A stretch of DNA of 64,000 bases, from contig JAXHVQ010000001.1 of NCBI GenBank assembly GCA_034189065.1, forward strand, positions 1 through 64,000, read 5' to 3'. This document shows positions 39,578 through 47,998 of this stretch, piece by piece (position 1 is the first letter of the stretch; each line of letters begins with the position of its first letter). The notes under the pieces were generated by a model, which saw only the letters and a program-made list of their open reading frames with translations, had not been told where the DNA came from and ran no database searches. Made by a program: the position numbers and the translations under genes. Source of the stretch: FACHB-1406 sp034189065 (lineage in GTDB: Bacteria > Cyanobacteriota > Cyanobacteriia > Cyanobacteriales > Spirulinaceae).

Positions 39578-41272
39578 ATGGCACAAGCACAACTTCCTTT
39601 GAATACGCCGCCAGCAATGGATGAAGGTCACAGCCACCATCCCGAGGCATGGAAGTGGTATCACTACTTCTGGTACAACGTTGACCACAAAGTCATCGGC
39701 ATTCAATATATCGTTCTTAGCTTCTTCTTTTACTTGATTGCGGGTGTCATGGCGTTGTTCATGCGCGCCGAACTCTATACGCCCGATGCCGACGTACTAG
39801 ACCCCACAGTCTATAATGCGTTGCTGACCAACCACGGAACGATTATGATCTTTTTCTGGGTCGTTCCGGCTGCAATTGGCGGATTTGGGAACTACTTAGT
39901 CCCAATTATGATTGGGGCCAAAGATATGGCATTCCCCAATTTAAACGCGATCGCCTTTTGGCTCAACCCCCCTGCAGGCTTGTTACTCGCCGTCAGCCTG
40001 GTGCTGGGCGGCGCGCAAGCAGGGTGGACTTCCTATCCTCCTCTAAGTCGCATCACCAACCCTGCCGGACAATCTTTATGGATTCTCGCCATTATTTTAG
40101 TGGGAACTTCCTCCATTTTGGGGGCCCTCAACTTCTTGGTGACAATCTTTAAATTAAAAATCCCCAACATGAAGTGGGACCAACTCCCTCTCTTTTGTTG
40201 GGCAATGGTGGCAACTTCAGTCCTCGCGCTGTGTTCCACCCCCGTCCTCGCCATCGGCTTGATTATGCTGCTGTTTGATATCAACTTCGGCACCAATTTC
40301 TTCCGACCGGAGATGGGCGGCGACGTGGTTGTGTATCAGCACTTATTCTGGTTCTATTCTCATCCAGCCGTGTACCTGATGATCCTGCCAATCTTTGGGA
40401 TCATGTCCGAGGTCATTTCTACCCACGCACGCAAACCGATCTTTGGGTATAAAGCGATCGCCTATTCCAGCTTAGCGATCTGCGTCATCGGCTTATTCGT
40501 TTGGGTTCACCATATGTTCACCAGCGGTACCCCAGCTTGGATGCGGATGTTCTTCACCGTTTCGACGATGATCGTCGCCGTTCCCACCGGCGTGAAGATT
40601 TTTGGTTGGGTGGCAACCCTGTGGAATGGTAAAATCCGCTACACCAGCGCGATGCTGTTTGCGGTAGGTTTGCTGGCAATGTTCGTCATGGGCGGGCTGA
40701 GCGGCGTAACCTTGGCGACGGTTCCCTTTGACCTCCACGTCCACGATACTTATTACATCGTTGCCCACTTCCACTACGTTCTCTTTGGCGGTTCTGTGTA
40801 CGGACTGTATGCCGGGATTTATCACTGGTTCCCCAAAATGACGGGACGGATGCTCAACGAACCGTTGGGCAAAATTCACTTCGTTCTCACCTTTATTGGG
40901 ACGAATTTAACCTTCTTGCCCATGCACGAGTTGGGATTGCAGGGGATGCCCCGCCGCATCGCCATGTACGATCCTAAGTTCGAGGCCATCAACCATCTTT
41001 GTACCTACGGTTCCATCCTCCTGGGAGTTTCGATCCTGCCGTTTTTGGTCAATATTATCTGGAGTTGGATTGCAGGGCCGGTTGCCGGACGCAATCCCTG
41101 GCGATCGCTGACCTTGGAATGGCAAACCACCTCTCCTCCGGCGATCGAAAACTTTGACGAAGATCCCATTATGTGGGCTGGCCCCTACGACTATGGCATC
41201 GATACCGAAATGGAAGACGAAGGGGAATCTGTTGAGGATATGTTGGCAACTGTGAAACAGGAACTGAACTAG
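39578..41272 (+). CDS. ctaD: Cytochrome c oxidase subunit I
   Basis: Subunit I holds low-spin heme a and the heme a3-CuB site that reduces oxygen and pumps protons. Motifs seen are LLTNHGTIMIFFWVVPAAIGG with a heme a His, LFWFYSHPAVYLMILPIFG with CuB His, the HHMFTSG motif with two further CuB His, and VHDTYYIVAHFHYVLFGG with the heme ligands. Twelve membrane segments are apparent in 564 residues. ATG 39578 follows an A-rich repeat; a TTG at 39575 is less likely. Confidence 0.97.
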   Translation: MAQAQLPLNTPPAMDEGHSHHPEAWKWYHYFWYNVDHKVIGIQYIVLSFFFYLIAGVMALFMRAELYTPDADVLDPTVYNALLTNHGTIMIFFWVVPAAIGGFGNYLVPIMIGAKDMAFPNLNAIAFWLNPPAGLLLAVSLVLGGAQAGWTSYPPLSRITNPAGQSLWILAIILVGTSSILGALNFLVTIFKLKIPNMKWDQLPLFCWAMVATSVLALCSTPVLAIGLIMLLFDINFGTNFFRPEMGGDVVVYQHLFWFYSHPAVYLMILPIFGIMSEVISTHARKPIFGYKAIAYSSLAICVIGLFVWVHHMFTSGTPAWMRMFFTVSTMIVAVPTGVKIFGWVATLWNGKIRYTSAMLFAVGLLAMFVMGGLSGVTLATVPFDLHVHDTYYIVAHFHYVLFGGSVYGLYAGIYHWFPKMTGRMLNEPLGKIHFVLTFIGTNLTFLPMHELGLQGMPRRIAMYDPKFEAINHLCTYGSILLGVSILPFLVNIIWSWIAGPVAGRNPWRSLTLEWQTTSPPAIENFDEDPIMWAGPYDYGIDTEMEDEGESVEDMLATVKQELN

Positions 41273-41462
41273 GACGAGTTCGATGGGAAATTGCCAAGGC
41301 TTTAAGGCAGAAGGTGGAAAGAGAAAAGCTTACCCTATCTAGGAAACGAAACTTTTGCGATGTCGCCTTGTAATTGCACTTTGCTGACTCGCTTTCTCAA
41401 TTCTCTTTCAGGGCTTTGGCGATTTCCCAACACTTTCCATTAAGAATAAGGATCAAAGAGAA

Positions 41463-42095
41463 ATGCAAACCACCATTGATACAGTTAATAACGAGCCGGA
41501 ATCGGCTGTTGCAGCTCATGCTGAAGTAGAGGGCGAACATTCAGAACACGAGGACTTCCGACTACTAGGACTGATGATTTTTCTCGCGTCTGAGTCCCTG
41601 ATGTTCTGCGGTTTATTTGCCTCGTACCTGATTTACCGAGGCGCGCATTCAAGTTGGCCCCCGGAAGGCACGGAGGTTGAACTGTTACTACCGGCGATTA
41701 ACACGATTATTCTGGTATCGAGTAGCTTCGTCATTCACCAAGGCGATGTAGCCATCAAGAAGAACGATGTTAAGGGATTGCGGCTGTGGTACGGCTTGAC
41801 GGTGCTAATGGGGGTGATTTTCTTAGGCGGACAGGTCTATGAATATTTGACCTTGGGTTACGGATTGGCAACTAACGTCTTTTCAAGCTGCTTCTACGTC
41901 ATGACCGGTTTTCACGGACTGCACGTTTTCGTGGGAGTGCTGTTGATGTTGGGAGTGATGTGGCGATCGCGCCGTCTCGGTCATTATACTGGCGCGAAGC
42001 ACACCGGCCCGGAAATGGCGGAAATTTATTGGCACTTTGTGGATATTATTTGGGTGATTCTGTTTGCCCTTCTCTATATTCTTACTCGTTTGTAA
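41463..42095 (+). CDS. ctaE: Cytochrome c oxidase subunit III
   Basis: A short form of subunit III (210 residues, five to six membrane helices), as is usual in cyanobacteria. Motifs are GLMIFLASESLMFCGLFASY, WPPEGTEVELLLPAINT, FYVMTGFHGLHVFVGVLLML and YWHFVDIIWVILFALLYIL. It stabilises subunit I. It lies 190 bases after ctaD, with ATAAGGATCAAAGAG near its start as ribosome site. Confidence 0.95.
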   Translation: MQTTIDTVNNEPESAVAAHAEVEGEHSEHEDFRLLGLMIFLASESLMFCGLFASYLIYRGAHSSWPPEGTEVELLLPAINTIILVSSSFVIHQGDVAIKKNDVKGLRLWYGLTVLMGVIFLGGQVYEYLTLGYGLATNVFSSCFYVMTGFHGLHVFVGVLLMLGVMWRSRRLGHYTGAKHTGPEMAEIYWHFVDIIWVILFALLYILTRL

Positions 42096-42129
42096 CGGTG
42101 AGGGCGGGGGACTCCCGCCCAAATTGCCC

Positions 42130-42603
42130 TTAGTCGATATAACCGATCATCGTATCGATATCTTCAATTTCGTTAGAAGCAACGGGGCGATTTCCCATCA
42201 CTGTATAAGTTTCGCTAATGGCTAGGTGGCTTTTGGCGATGGGACGACTGCCCGAAGCGACTATACTACTGCTAATATCCATCGTACTGGCGAAAACAGG
42301 ACGATTGCCGTAGATGGAACCGACAATCTCAACGTGACTCGGATCGATGGGTCGGTTTTGCGGTAAGGTTGGGCGTTGATATAAATCTAAACTAGCAGCT
42401 TTAGAGGCTTGCACTAAACCGCCTTCGGATGCTGCCACTTCAGCCTTTTCTTCCTTGTCCTCGGTCGGTTTTTCAGTTCCGTTGGTTTCAACCGCTTCTG
42501 CGCTCATGTTACTTTCCTCTGTATTGCTACTTTTGGTTGTTTTTCTGCGAGTTGTTGTTCTACGCCGTCTGGGGGTTTTGCCTGTGGCTTTGCTTGCAGT
42601 CAT
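42130..42603 (-). CDS. Basic/acidic low-complexity protein with four NRP repeats
   Basis: I do not recognise this 157-residue protein. Residues 1-25 are very basic (KTPRRRRTTTRRKTTKSS), residues 40-60 very acidic (TEKPTEDKEEKAEV), and the C-terminal half holds four repeats of about 19 residues, each starting (N/S)RP(I/V): NRPIDPSHVEIVGSIYG, NRPVFASTMDISSSIVASG, SRPIAKSHLAISETYTVMG, NRPVASNEIEDIDTMIGY. The Lys/Arg-rich start could bind nucleic acid, and the repeats could be binding motifs. The start is ATG 42603. It converges with ctaE. Confidence 0.7.
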   Translation of the reverse strand: MTASKATGKTPRRRRTTTRRKTTKSSNTEESNMSAEAVETNGTEKPTEDKEEKAEVAASEGGLVQASKAASLDLYQRPTLPQNRPIDPSHVEIVGSIYGNRPVFASTMDISSSIVASGSRPIAKSHLAISETYTVMGNRPVASNEIEDIDTMIGYID

Positions 42604-42843
42604 TGTCAATTGGGCTTTTCTACCGGATGGGACAGTCTCGAGCGACGAGATTTTGCCCTTGGCTTTAATTTTGTTTTAACATTTGCTTTGAATTCCTGAT
42701 CCCAGAGTACACCTATCTTTAGAAAGAGTCTACAAAAATTTATCGATCTGACGAATAAATATAACAAGCCTTCAAGAAAGCAACTCTCTAAATTGTTTCT
42801 ATGCCCTTAAAATAGAGTACAGGCGTATCAAGAGCAAATTGCG

Positions 42844-44841
42844 ATGTCCCTCTTTCATCTGCGAGCCCCCTTTGAACCGACTGGGGATCAACCCAATGCG
42901 ATCGCGCAACTCACCGAAAATCTGCAAGCCGGACACCGACTACAAACCCTGCTGGGGGCGACGGGAACGGGAAAAACCTACACCATCGCCCGCGTCCTGG
43001 CGAACCTGGGCAAACCCACCCTCATCCTCGCACATAATAAAACCCTTGCCGCTCAATTGTGTAACGAATTGCGGCAATTTTTCCCCGACAACGCCGTCGA
43101 ATACTTCATCAGCTACTACGACTATTACCAACCGGAGGCGTACATTCCCGTCACCGACACCTACATCGAGAAGACGGCATCGATCAACGAAGAAATCGAT
43201 ATGCTGCGCCACTCGGCGACGCGATCGCTATTTGAACGCAAAGATGTCATTGTCGTCGCCTCCATTAGCTGCATTTACGGCTTAGGCATCCCCTCAGAAT
43301 ACCTCAAAGCGGCCATTCCGTTGCGCGTTGGCGAAGAACGCGATCAGCGCAAACTCCTACGCGACTTAGTTTCCGTCCAATATACCCGCAACGATGCCGA
43401 CTTAAAACGCGGTAATTTCCGTCTCAAGGGCGACGTATTAGAAATTGTTCCTGCCTACGAAGATCGCGTTATTCGCATCGAATTCTTTGGCGACGAAATT
43501 GATGCCATTCGCTACCTCGATCCGACAACTGGGGAAATTCTCAATACTTTAACCGGTGTTAATTTATATCCCGCCCGTCACTTCGTTACGCCAGACGATA
43601 AACTAGAAGCAGCGTGTAATGCCATCGAAGCAGAATTAAAACAACGGTTAGAAGAACTCGAAGGAGAAAATAAACTCCTCGAAGCCCAACGTTTATCCCA
43701 ACGGGCGCGCTACGATTTGGAATTATTACGAGAAGTCGGATATTGCAACGGAGTCGAAAACTATTCGCGTCACCTTGCGGGGAGACTCCCTGGAGAACCC
43801 CCCGAATGTTTGATCGATTATTTCCCTAAAGATTGGTTGCTGGCGATTGACGAATCTCACGTCACCGTACCGCAAATTCGAGGAATGTATAACGGCGATC
43901 GCGCGCGCAAAAAAGTCTTGATCGATCATGGATTTCGCTTACCCAGCGCCGCCGATAATCGCCCCCTCAAAGCCGAAGAATTTTGGACTAAAGTTAATCA
44001 GTGTATTTTTGTTTCCGCTACGCCAGGAGATTGGGAAATCGAGCAATCTGAAGGGCGAGTCGTCGAACAAATTATTCGTCCCACCGGCGTAATTGACCCA
44101 GAAATCTTCGTGCGTCCCACTGAGGGACAGGTGGACGACTTGCTAGGAGAAATTAAGGAGCGAGTGACTCTTCAGGAAAGGGTTTTAATTACAACTCTGA
44201 CCAAACGTATGGCAGAAGATTTAACTGAATATCTACAAGAACGCGCAATTCGAGTCCGTTATTTGCACTCAGAAATTCAGTCCATCGAGCGAATTGAAAT
44301 TATTCAGGGGTTGAGGGAAGGAGATTTTGATGTTTTGATCGGGGTGAATTTATTGCGAGAAGGATTAGACTTGCCAGAAGTCTCTCTTGTTGCTATTTTA
44401 GATGCAGATAAAGAAGGATTTTTACGCGCAGAACGTTCCTTGATTCAAACCATCGGGCGTGCGGCGCGAAATGTGCGCGGACAAGCTATTTTATATGCCG
44501 ATAACTTGACGAATAGCATGATGAGGGCGATTGAAGAAACCGAACGTCGTCGGGGAATTCAAATGGCACACAATAAAATGCACGGGATTACGCCTAAAAC
44601 TATTGTGACGCGATCGAGTAATTCGATTTTAACTTTTTTGGATATGTCTCGACGATTGAATGCCCAACAATTAGAGCAAGTGTGCGAAAATGTAGAGGAT
44701 TTGGCCCTTGATAATATCCCTGATGTCATTCAACAATTAGAAGCCCAAATGAAGGAAGCGGCGAAGAGTTTAGAGTTTGAAGAGGCAGCGAAATATCGGG
44801 ATCGAATTAAGAACTTGCGCGATCGCCTCCTCGGACATTAA
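42844..44841 (+). CDS. uvrB: Excinuclease ABC subunit B
   Basis: UvrB is the damage-verifying helicase of nucleotide excision repair, acting with UvrA and UvrC. Visible motifs are Walker A LLGATGTGKTYTIARVLANL, the beta-hairpin region YYDYYQPEAYIP, helicase motifs DESHVTVPQIRGMY and EGLDLPEVSLVAILDADK, QTIGRAARN, and a C-terminal UVR domain (MKEAAKSLEFEEAAKYRDRI) that contacts UvrC. Length 665 is normal. Confidence 0.97.
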   Translation: MSLFHLRAPFEPTGDQPNAIAQLTENLQAGHRLQTLLGATGTGKTYTIARVLANLGKPTLILAHNKTLAAQLCNELRQFFPDNAVEYFISYYDYYQPEAYIPVTDTYIEKTASINEEIDMLRHSATRSLFERKDVIVVASISCIYGLGIPSEYLKAAIPLRVGEERDQRKLLRDLVSVQYTRNDADLKRGNFRLKGDVLEIVPAYEDRVIRIEFFGDEIDAIRYLDPTTGEILNTLTGVNLYPARHFVTPDDKLEAACNAIEAELKQRLEELEGENKLLEAQRLSQRARYDLELLREVGYCNGVENYSRHLAGRLPGEPPECLIDYFPKDWLLAIDESHVTVPQIRGMYNGDRARKKVLIDHGFRLPSAADNRPLKAEEFWTKVNQCIFVSATPGDWEIEQSEGRVVEQIIRPTGVIDPEIFVRPTEGQVDDLLGEIKERVTLQERVLITTLTKRMAEDLTEYLQERAIRVRYLHSEIQSIERIEIIQGLREGDFDVLIGVNLLREGLDLPEVSLVAILDADKEGFLRAERSLIQTIGRAARNVRGQAILYADNLTNSMMRAIEETERRRGIQMAHNKMHGITPKTIVTRSSNSILTFLDMSRRLNAQQLEQVCENVEDLALDNIPDVIQQLEAQMKEAAKSLEFEEAAKYRDRIKNLRDRLLGH

Positions 44842-45062
44842 GAAGTAGAGTCCGATAAGACAGCGTTGAAACCGGGCAAATTCAAATCGCTCTATAGCTT
44901 GTTGCCTTAATTTCTCCTCAAATCTAAAGTTCTGTAACAACTTTGCCCGGACTGCGTAAAATGCAACGGAAAAAAGCGAGTTAAGCATAGAAGGTCTTCC
45001 TTTCGATCCAAATTGGATTGAAGCTGTGCTTTCATCGTTGACCCTGTTCTAGGGAAATATCA
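44842..45062. other. Spacer with a 9-bp inverted repeat
   Basis: CCGGGCAAA at 44872-44880 is exactly inverted at 44942-44950 (TTTGCCCGG). The 79-bp interval could be a small MITE-like element or a regulatory loop. No gene. Confidence 0.35.
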
Positions 45063-45063
45063 T

Positions 45064-45428
45064 GATGCTCGACAAAAAACTCGCGATCGGTTCCGAAATT
45101 CTCTTCAAAGTCGAATTCCAAGGAGAGTTTGGCTTCCGTTCTAAGCACTTACACAAAATAGATTACTTATGACACTCGCCAAAAACTCTCGCTGTGCCTC
45201 AGTTCTCAAGAATTGCTATGTGTAATTAATTTTGGCTAGGTCCTTAACGTTAGTCTCTGGAAAGAAACCGGTTTGGTGTTTTTCGACTCGGGCGACAACA
45301 CCTTTTCCCACGTTGGTTTTAATTGGAAGGGGGACCTTTACGAATCTAGCTTGCCCTACACCGGTGGAAAATATTGGGATGTTGCTCTCCAAGGCGATCG
45401 GACGATTAATCCCGACAATGGAGTTTAA
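45064..45428 (+). pseudogene. Remnant of a papain-like/NlpC-type hydrolase gene
   Basis: An ATG at 45064 opens a short frame (MLDKKLAIGSEILFKVEFQG...) that stops after about 35 codons. Between 45252 and 45428 another frame reads SLWKETGLVFFDSGDNTFSH, VGFNWKGDLYESSLP and DVALQGDRTINPDNGV then stop. D-S-G-D-N-T-F-S-H-V-G resembles the start of permuted papain-like (YiiX/NlpC-P60) hydrolases. The pieces appear to be a decayed gene. Confidence 0.4.
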
Positions 45429-45479
45429 AAAGAGCATTGGTTCGCAGTTTGTGAAGCTATTAAAAGGAGGATAGATTAC

Positions 45480-45623
45480 ATGGAAACTGTACTGAGCGTC
45501 ATTGCAATTTCAATTATTTCGGTTCTCTTCTTCAAAGGCGCGCCTGAAAAACCGCCCCCCAAAAAGGATGATGACGAACTCGTTTACAAAATTGAAGTGA
45601 AGCGACCCAAACCGAAGAGTTAG
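45480..45623 (+). CDS. 47-residue single-pass membrane protein with Lys/Pro-rich tail
   Basis: The ATG at 45480 is preceded by a strong ribosome site, AAAGGAGG, nine bases upstream. The product has one hydrophobic helix (VLSVIAISIISVLFFKG) and a soluble tail (EKPPPKKDDDELVYKIEVKR, then PKPKS). The sharply divided TM-plus-charged-tail composition and the ribosome site support translation. Function is unknown. It sits just after the hydrolase remnant. Confidence 0.6.
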   Translation: METVLSVIAISIISVLFFKGAPEKPPPKKDDDELVYKIEVKRPKPKS

Positions 45624-45633
45624 TTTCAACAAT

Positions 45634-45755
45634 TCGTAGGGTGTGAAGTGCGAAGTACAACGCACCACCCAAAGCAAGATGGTGGGTTACGGTGCTAAAA
45701 ATATTGTTTTTTTCGGTGAATTTATCCCGACACCTAACCCACCCTACTTCGCTAA
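45634..45755. repeat. REP-like inverted repeat cluster
   Basis: CGTAGGGTGTG at the left and its complement-type CACCCTAC(TTCG) at the right, with GGTGGGTTA and TAACCCACC arms inside (near 45680-45690 and 45735-45745). It lies between convergent genes and may end transcription on both strands. Confidence 0.5.
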
Positions 45756-45786
45756 ACTCAATCGAAAAAACCAATTGAATTCACTT

Positions 45787-46434
45787 TTACGATTTGTCGA
45801 AATCCCCCCAATCCTCAATAATTTCAAATAGAGACATCCAGAGCGCCGGATCGAGTTTTTGGTCGTAACAGTCGGGATACTCGGGACTCGGTACGAAGAG
45901 ATACAGCGTGAAGCGATCGCCTGCATAGGGAAGGAGTTTAAAAGCAAAATTGCGCGCAGCCGTGCGAAATTCAACAACATTAGGGGCTACTCTCAGCGAT
46001 TGAATTGCATCGACCCCCAAGCCATAATTCTCCTTCATAAAAAAGCGCAGTCGGTTGCCTTGATTCCAAGCTTCCTCAATAACAGAGCGACTAGAAATCG
46101 TTTTCCACGCTGCCGGATAGGTGTACAAGGTAAAGCCCATTGCGCCGCTTAACGCTAATTGCCAATAGCGAGGAGAGTCGTACGGTGCTAACTCGACTAA
46201 GCGAGTCGGAGTTGGCCCATCGTACTGCATCTTGCAGACGATTGCGTCGTTAGGCTGCAAGTTGACTTCGAGAGAGACTGCTGCTGCCGATTCGGGCTCC
46301 CAAATTAATTGGTGTCTTCCCGGAGGAACGGCATCGAAACCGCGAAACCCACCCTGGAGTTCTACAGTCGTACCATCGATGGCTAAGTGCGTTTTGGGCA
46401 GATCGCTGAGGACAATATAACCGCGTCCGTACAT
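45787..46434 (-). CDS. AAR2-like protein of unknown function
   Basis: The ATG at 46434 is preceded by GGAGGAG six bases upstream and starts MYGRGYIVLSDLPKTHLAID. The first 90 residues (IVLSDLPKTHLAID, FRGFDAVPPGRHQLIWE, SLEVNLQPNDAIVCKM) resemble the N-terminal domain of eukaryotic AAR2, a U5 snRNP assembly factor, in which a hydrophobic strand, a P-x-G-x-x-x-G-I-D motif and K-F-R-G-V-x-x-I-P-P-G-x-H occur in the same order. The last part (FEIIEDWGDFDKS) is unlike it. This is a resemblance seen by eye, not proven. A longer frame to 46560 adds an 11-residue duplication and is not used. Confidence 0.65.
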   Translation of the reverse strand: MYGRGYIVLSDLPKTHLAIDGTTVELQGGFRGFDAVPPGRHQLIWEPESAAAVSLEVNLQPNDAIVCKMQYDGPTPTRLVELAPYDSPRYWQLALSGAMGFTLYTYPAAWKTISSRSVIEEAWNQGNRLRFFMKENYGLGVDAIQSLRVAPNVVEFRTAARNFAFKLLPYAGDRFTLYLFVPSPEYPDCYDQKLDPALWMSLFEIIEDWGDFDKS

Positions 46435-46493
46435 TCTTGTCTCCTCCAAAGATAGGGATGAAGGGCGGTTTTTCGATCTTTTAATCCTATTTC

Positions 46494-46559
46494 CTCTCAA
46501 GGCGCGCCAGATGCGCGATATCATTGCTCTCAAGGCGTGCCAGATGCGCGATATCATCA
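46494..46559. repeat. 33-bp tandem direct repeat
   Basis: Two head-to-tail 33-base units, starting CTCTCAAGGCGCGCCAGATG (46494-46526) and CTCTCAAGGCGTGCCAGATG (46527-46559), differ at three positions. They lie between the AAR2-like gene start and the following antitoxin remnant. Confidence 0.8.
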
Positions 46560-46577
46560 AGGAAAGAAAGTGAGTGG

Positions 46578-46757
46578 CGTTTAGCAGTCATAATAACAAA
46601 TGGAGTTGAAATTGAGGCGGCGATCGCGCAACTCTCAGAAAATGTCGTTTGGCAACTGGCGATATGGCTTCAAAATCATCTCGATGAAAAGTGGGATCGG
46701 CATATAGAAACCGATTTGCGATCGCAAAGATTAATACTAAGTTTGTTAAAATACTAA
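46578..46757 (+). pseudogene. Truncated antitoxin-like fragment
   Basis: The frame reads GVEIEAAIAQLSENVVWQLA, WLQNHLDEKWDRHIETDLRS then RLILSLLKY and stops. The pattern E-I-x-x-A-I-x-x-L then W-D-R-x-I-E-x-D is a common cyanobacterial small antitoxin-like family that normally continues another 20 residues. No start codon fits the N-terminus, so I treat it as a remnant. Confidence 0.5.
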
Positions 46758-46785
46758 CGCAAGTCTACTCACCCATACTATAGCC

Positions 46786-47022
46786 ATGTTCGGCACAACA
46801 GTCAGCGATACCGGGCAAGTTACTCTCCCCAAAGAAATTCGAGAGCATCTTAAACTGGTTAGTGGTAGCAGAGTCGAGTTTGTTATTGATGAAGACGGTC
46901 AAGTAAAAATATTTTCCCTCAATGTTGCTGTAGAAACTCTATCAGGGATTCTGCATCGACCCGGAATCCAAGCAACCACTCTCGAAGACATGGAATCTGC
47001 GATCGCGTTCGGGTGCCAATGA
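46786..47022 (+). CDS. vapB: AbrB/SpoVT-type antitoxin (VapB)
   Basis: The 78 residues carry an AbrB domain: MFGTTVSDTGQVTLPKEIRE, HLKLVSGSRVEFVIDEDGQ. The C-terminal part (LSGILHRPGIQATTLEDMES) is the toxin-binding segment. The antitoxin is intact and its stop overlaps a truncated vapC start (ATGA). Confidence 0.82.
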   Translation: MFGTTVSDTGQVTLPKEIREHLKLVSGSRVEFVIDEDGQVKIFSLNVAVETLSGILHRPGIQATTLEDMESAIAFGCQ

Positions 47023-47117
47023 TTGGATTTGACGCTAAAATTCTTGTATCGCGAGCTATATTGGGCTGTGACTTCCGCACCCCCAACTCAAACAGCAGCG
47101 CGGTCGCGCTAAAATAG
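47019..47117 (+). pseudogene. 5-prime stub of a VapC PIN toxin
   Basis: The frame starts MIGFDAKILVSR, the beginning of a PIN domain (compare MIGLDTNILV), then becomes unrelated and stops after 32 codons at 47117. Asp5 is kept, but the next residue pair (Thr-Asn in the family) is Ala-Lys. The rest of the toxin is missing. Confidence 0.65.
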
Positions 47118-47141
47118 AGAACGAGAACTTTTCCAACCTCA

Positions 47142-47615
47142 ATGAGTGAAGCCGTTTACATCGAAACCAGTATAGTTGGATATTTGACTGTTAGACCCAG
47201 CAATAACTTGATGCTTATGGCTAATTCAGCGGCGACACAGGAATGGTGGAATACTCGGCGCGAGCGATTTACACTGTATATCTCCCAAGTCGTCTTAGAT
47301 GAAGTAGCACGAGGTGATACAGAGATGGCAACTCGACGGCTTGAACTTTTACAAGGTATTCCCTTAATTGATGTAAATGAAGCTGTCCAGGTTCTAGCCG
47401 CGCGATTTTTGGCTCAAAGCAATTTACCATCAAAAGCGGCTGATGATGCCATTCATATTGCCCTGGCTACGGTTTACGGTCTAGACTATCTGTTAACGTG
47501 GAACTGTCGGCATATTGCTAATGCTCAAATTTAGAAAAAACTGTCAAAAATTAGCAATGAGACAGGATACGAACTACCAATTATATGTACGCCTTACGAG
47601 TTGATGGGAGAGTAA
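47142..47615 (+). pseudogene. VapC-like PIN protein with in-frame TAG
   Basis: The 130-residue part (VYIETSIVGYLTVRPSNNLM, ISQVVLDEVARGD, ADDAIHIALATVYGLDYLLT, NCRHIANAQI) contains all PIN acidic motifs (E/D near the start, E in VLDEV, D in ADDA). The TAG at 47532-47534 is followed in frame by KKLSKISNETGYELPIICTP and YELMGE to a TAA at 47613, which is the usual tail of this PIN family. The core is complete, so some activity may remain. Confidence 0.75.
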
Positions 47616-47617
47616 CA

Positions 47618-47806
47618 ATGTGGAAAGATGAAATTCTTGAAGAAATTTACAGAATTCGAGAAGAACATGCCAAGTATTTTAACTACGATATAAAGGCAAT
47701 TTGTAACGATCTGCGCCAACGACAGACTGCTAGTGGAAGAACGATCGTCTTACATCCTCTTAAACCTCGTCGGAAATCCAACAGCCCAATACATCCAACT
47801 GTTTAA
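47618..47806 (+). CDS. Small partner protein of a PIN module (antitoxin-like)
   Basis: The 62-residue product (MWKDEILEEIYRIREEHAKY, then FNYDIKAICNDLRQRQ and SGRTIVLHPLKPRRK) is a short helical protein. Small proteins starting WKDEILEEI-x-x-I-R-E-x-x-A commonly follow PIN toxins of the preceding type in cyanobacteria. It lies two bases after the read-through stop of the PIN gene and likely acts as its antitoxin. Confidence 0.72.
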   Translation: MWKDEILEEIYRIREEHAKYFNYDIKAICNDLRQRQTASGRTIVLHPLKPRRKSNSPIHPTV

Positions 47807-47998
47807 TAAACCCCTAAAAAAAAGCCCCAACCGCTAAGTTAGGACAAACTCTATGCTACTCGTCAAGAGGAGAAAAGAAAACTTAATATTTGTTTGAGTA
47901 GCTCGCGCCGCGATCGCAAAGTTGCATTGATTCGCCTCCCATTGCTTATACTTCGATCGTCGCCCTTTCAACTCGGCAGAACGGCGATCGCGATCGCC

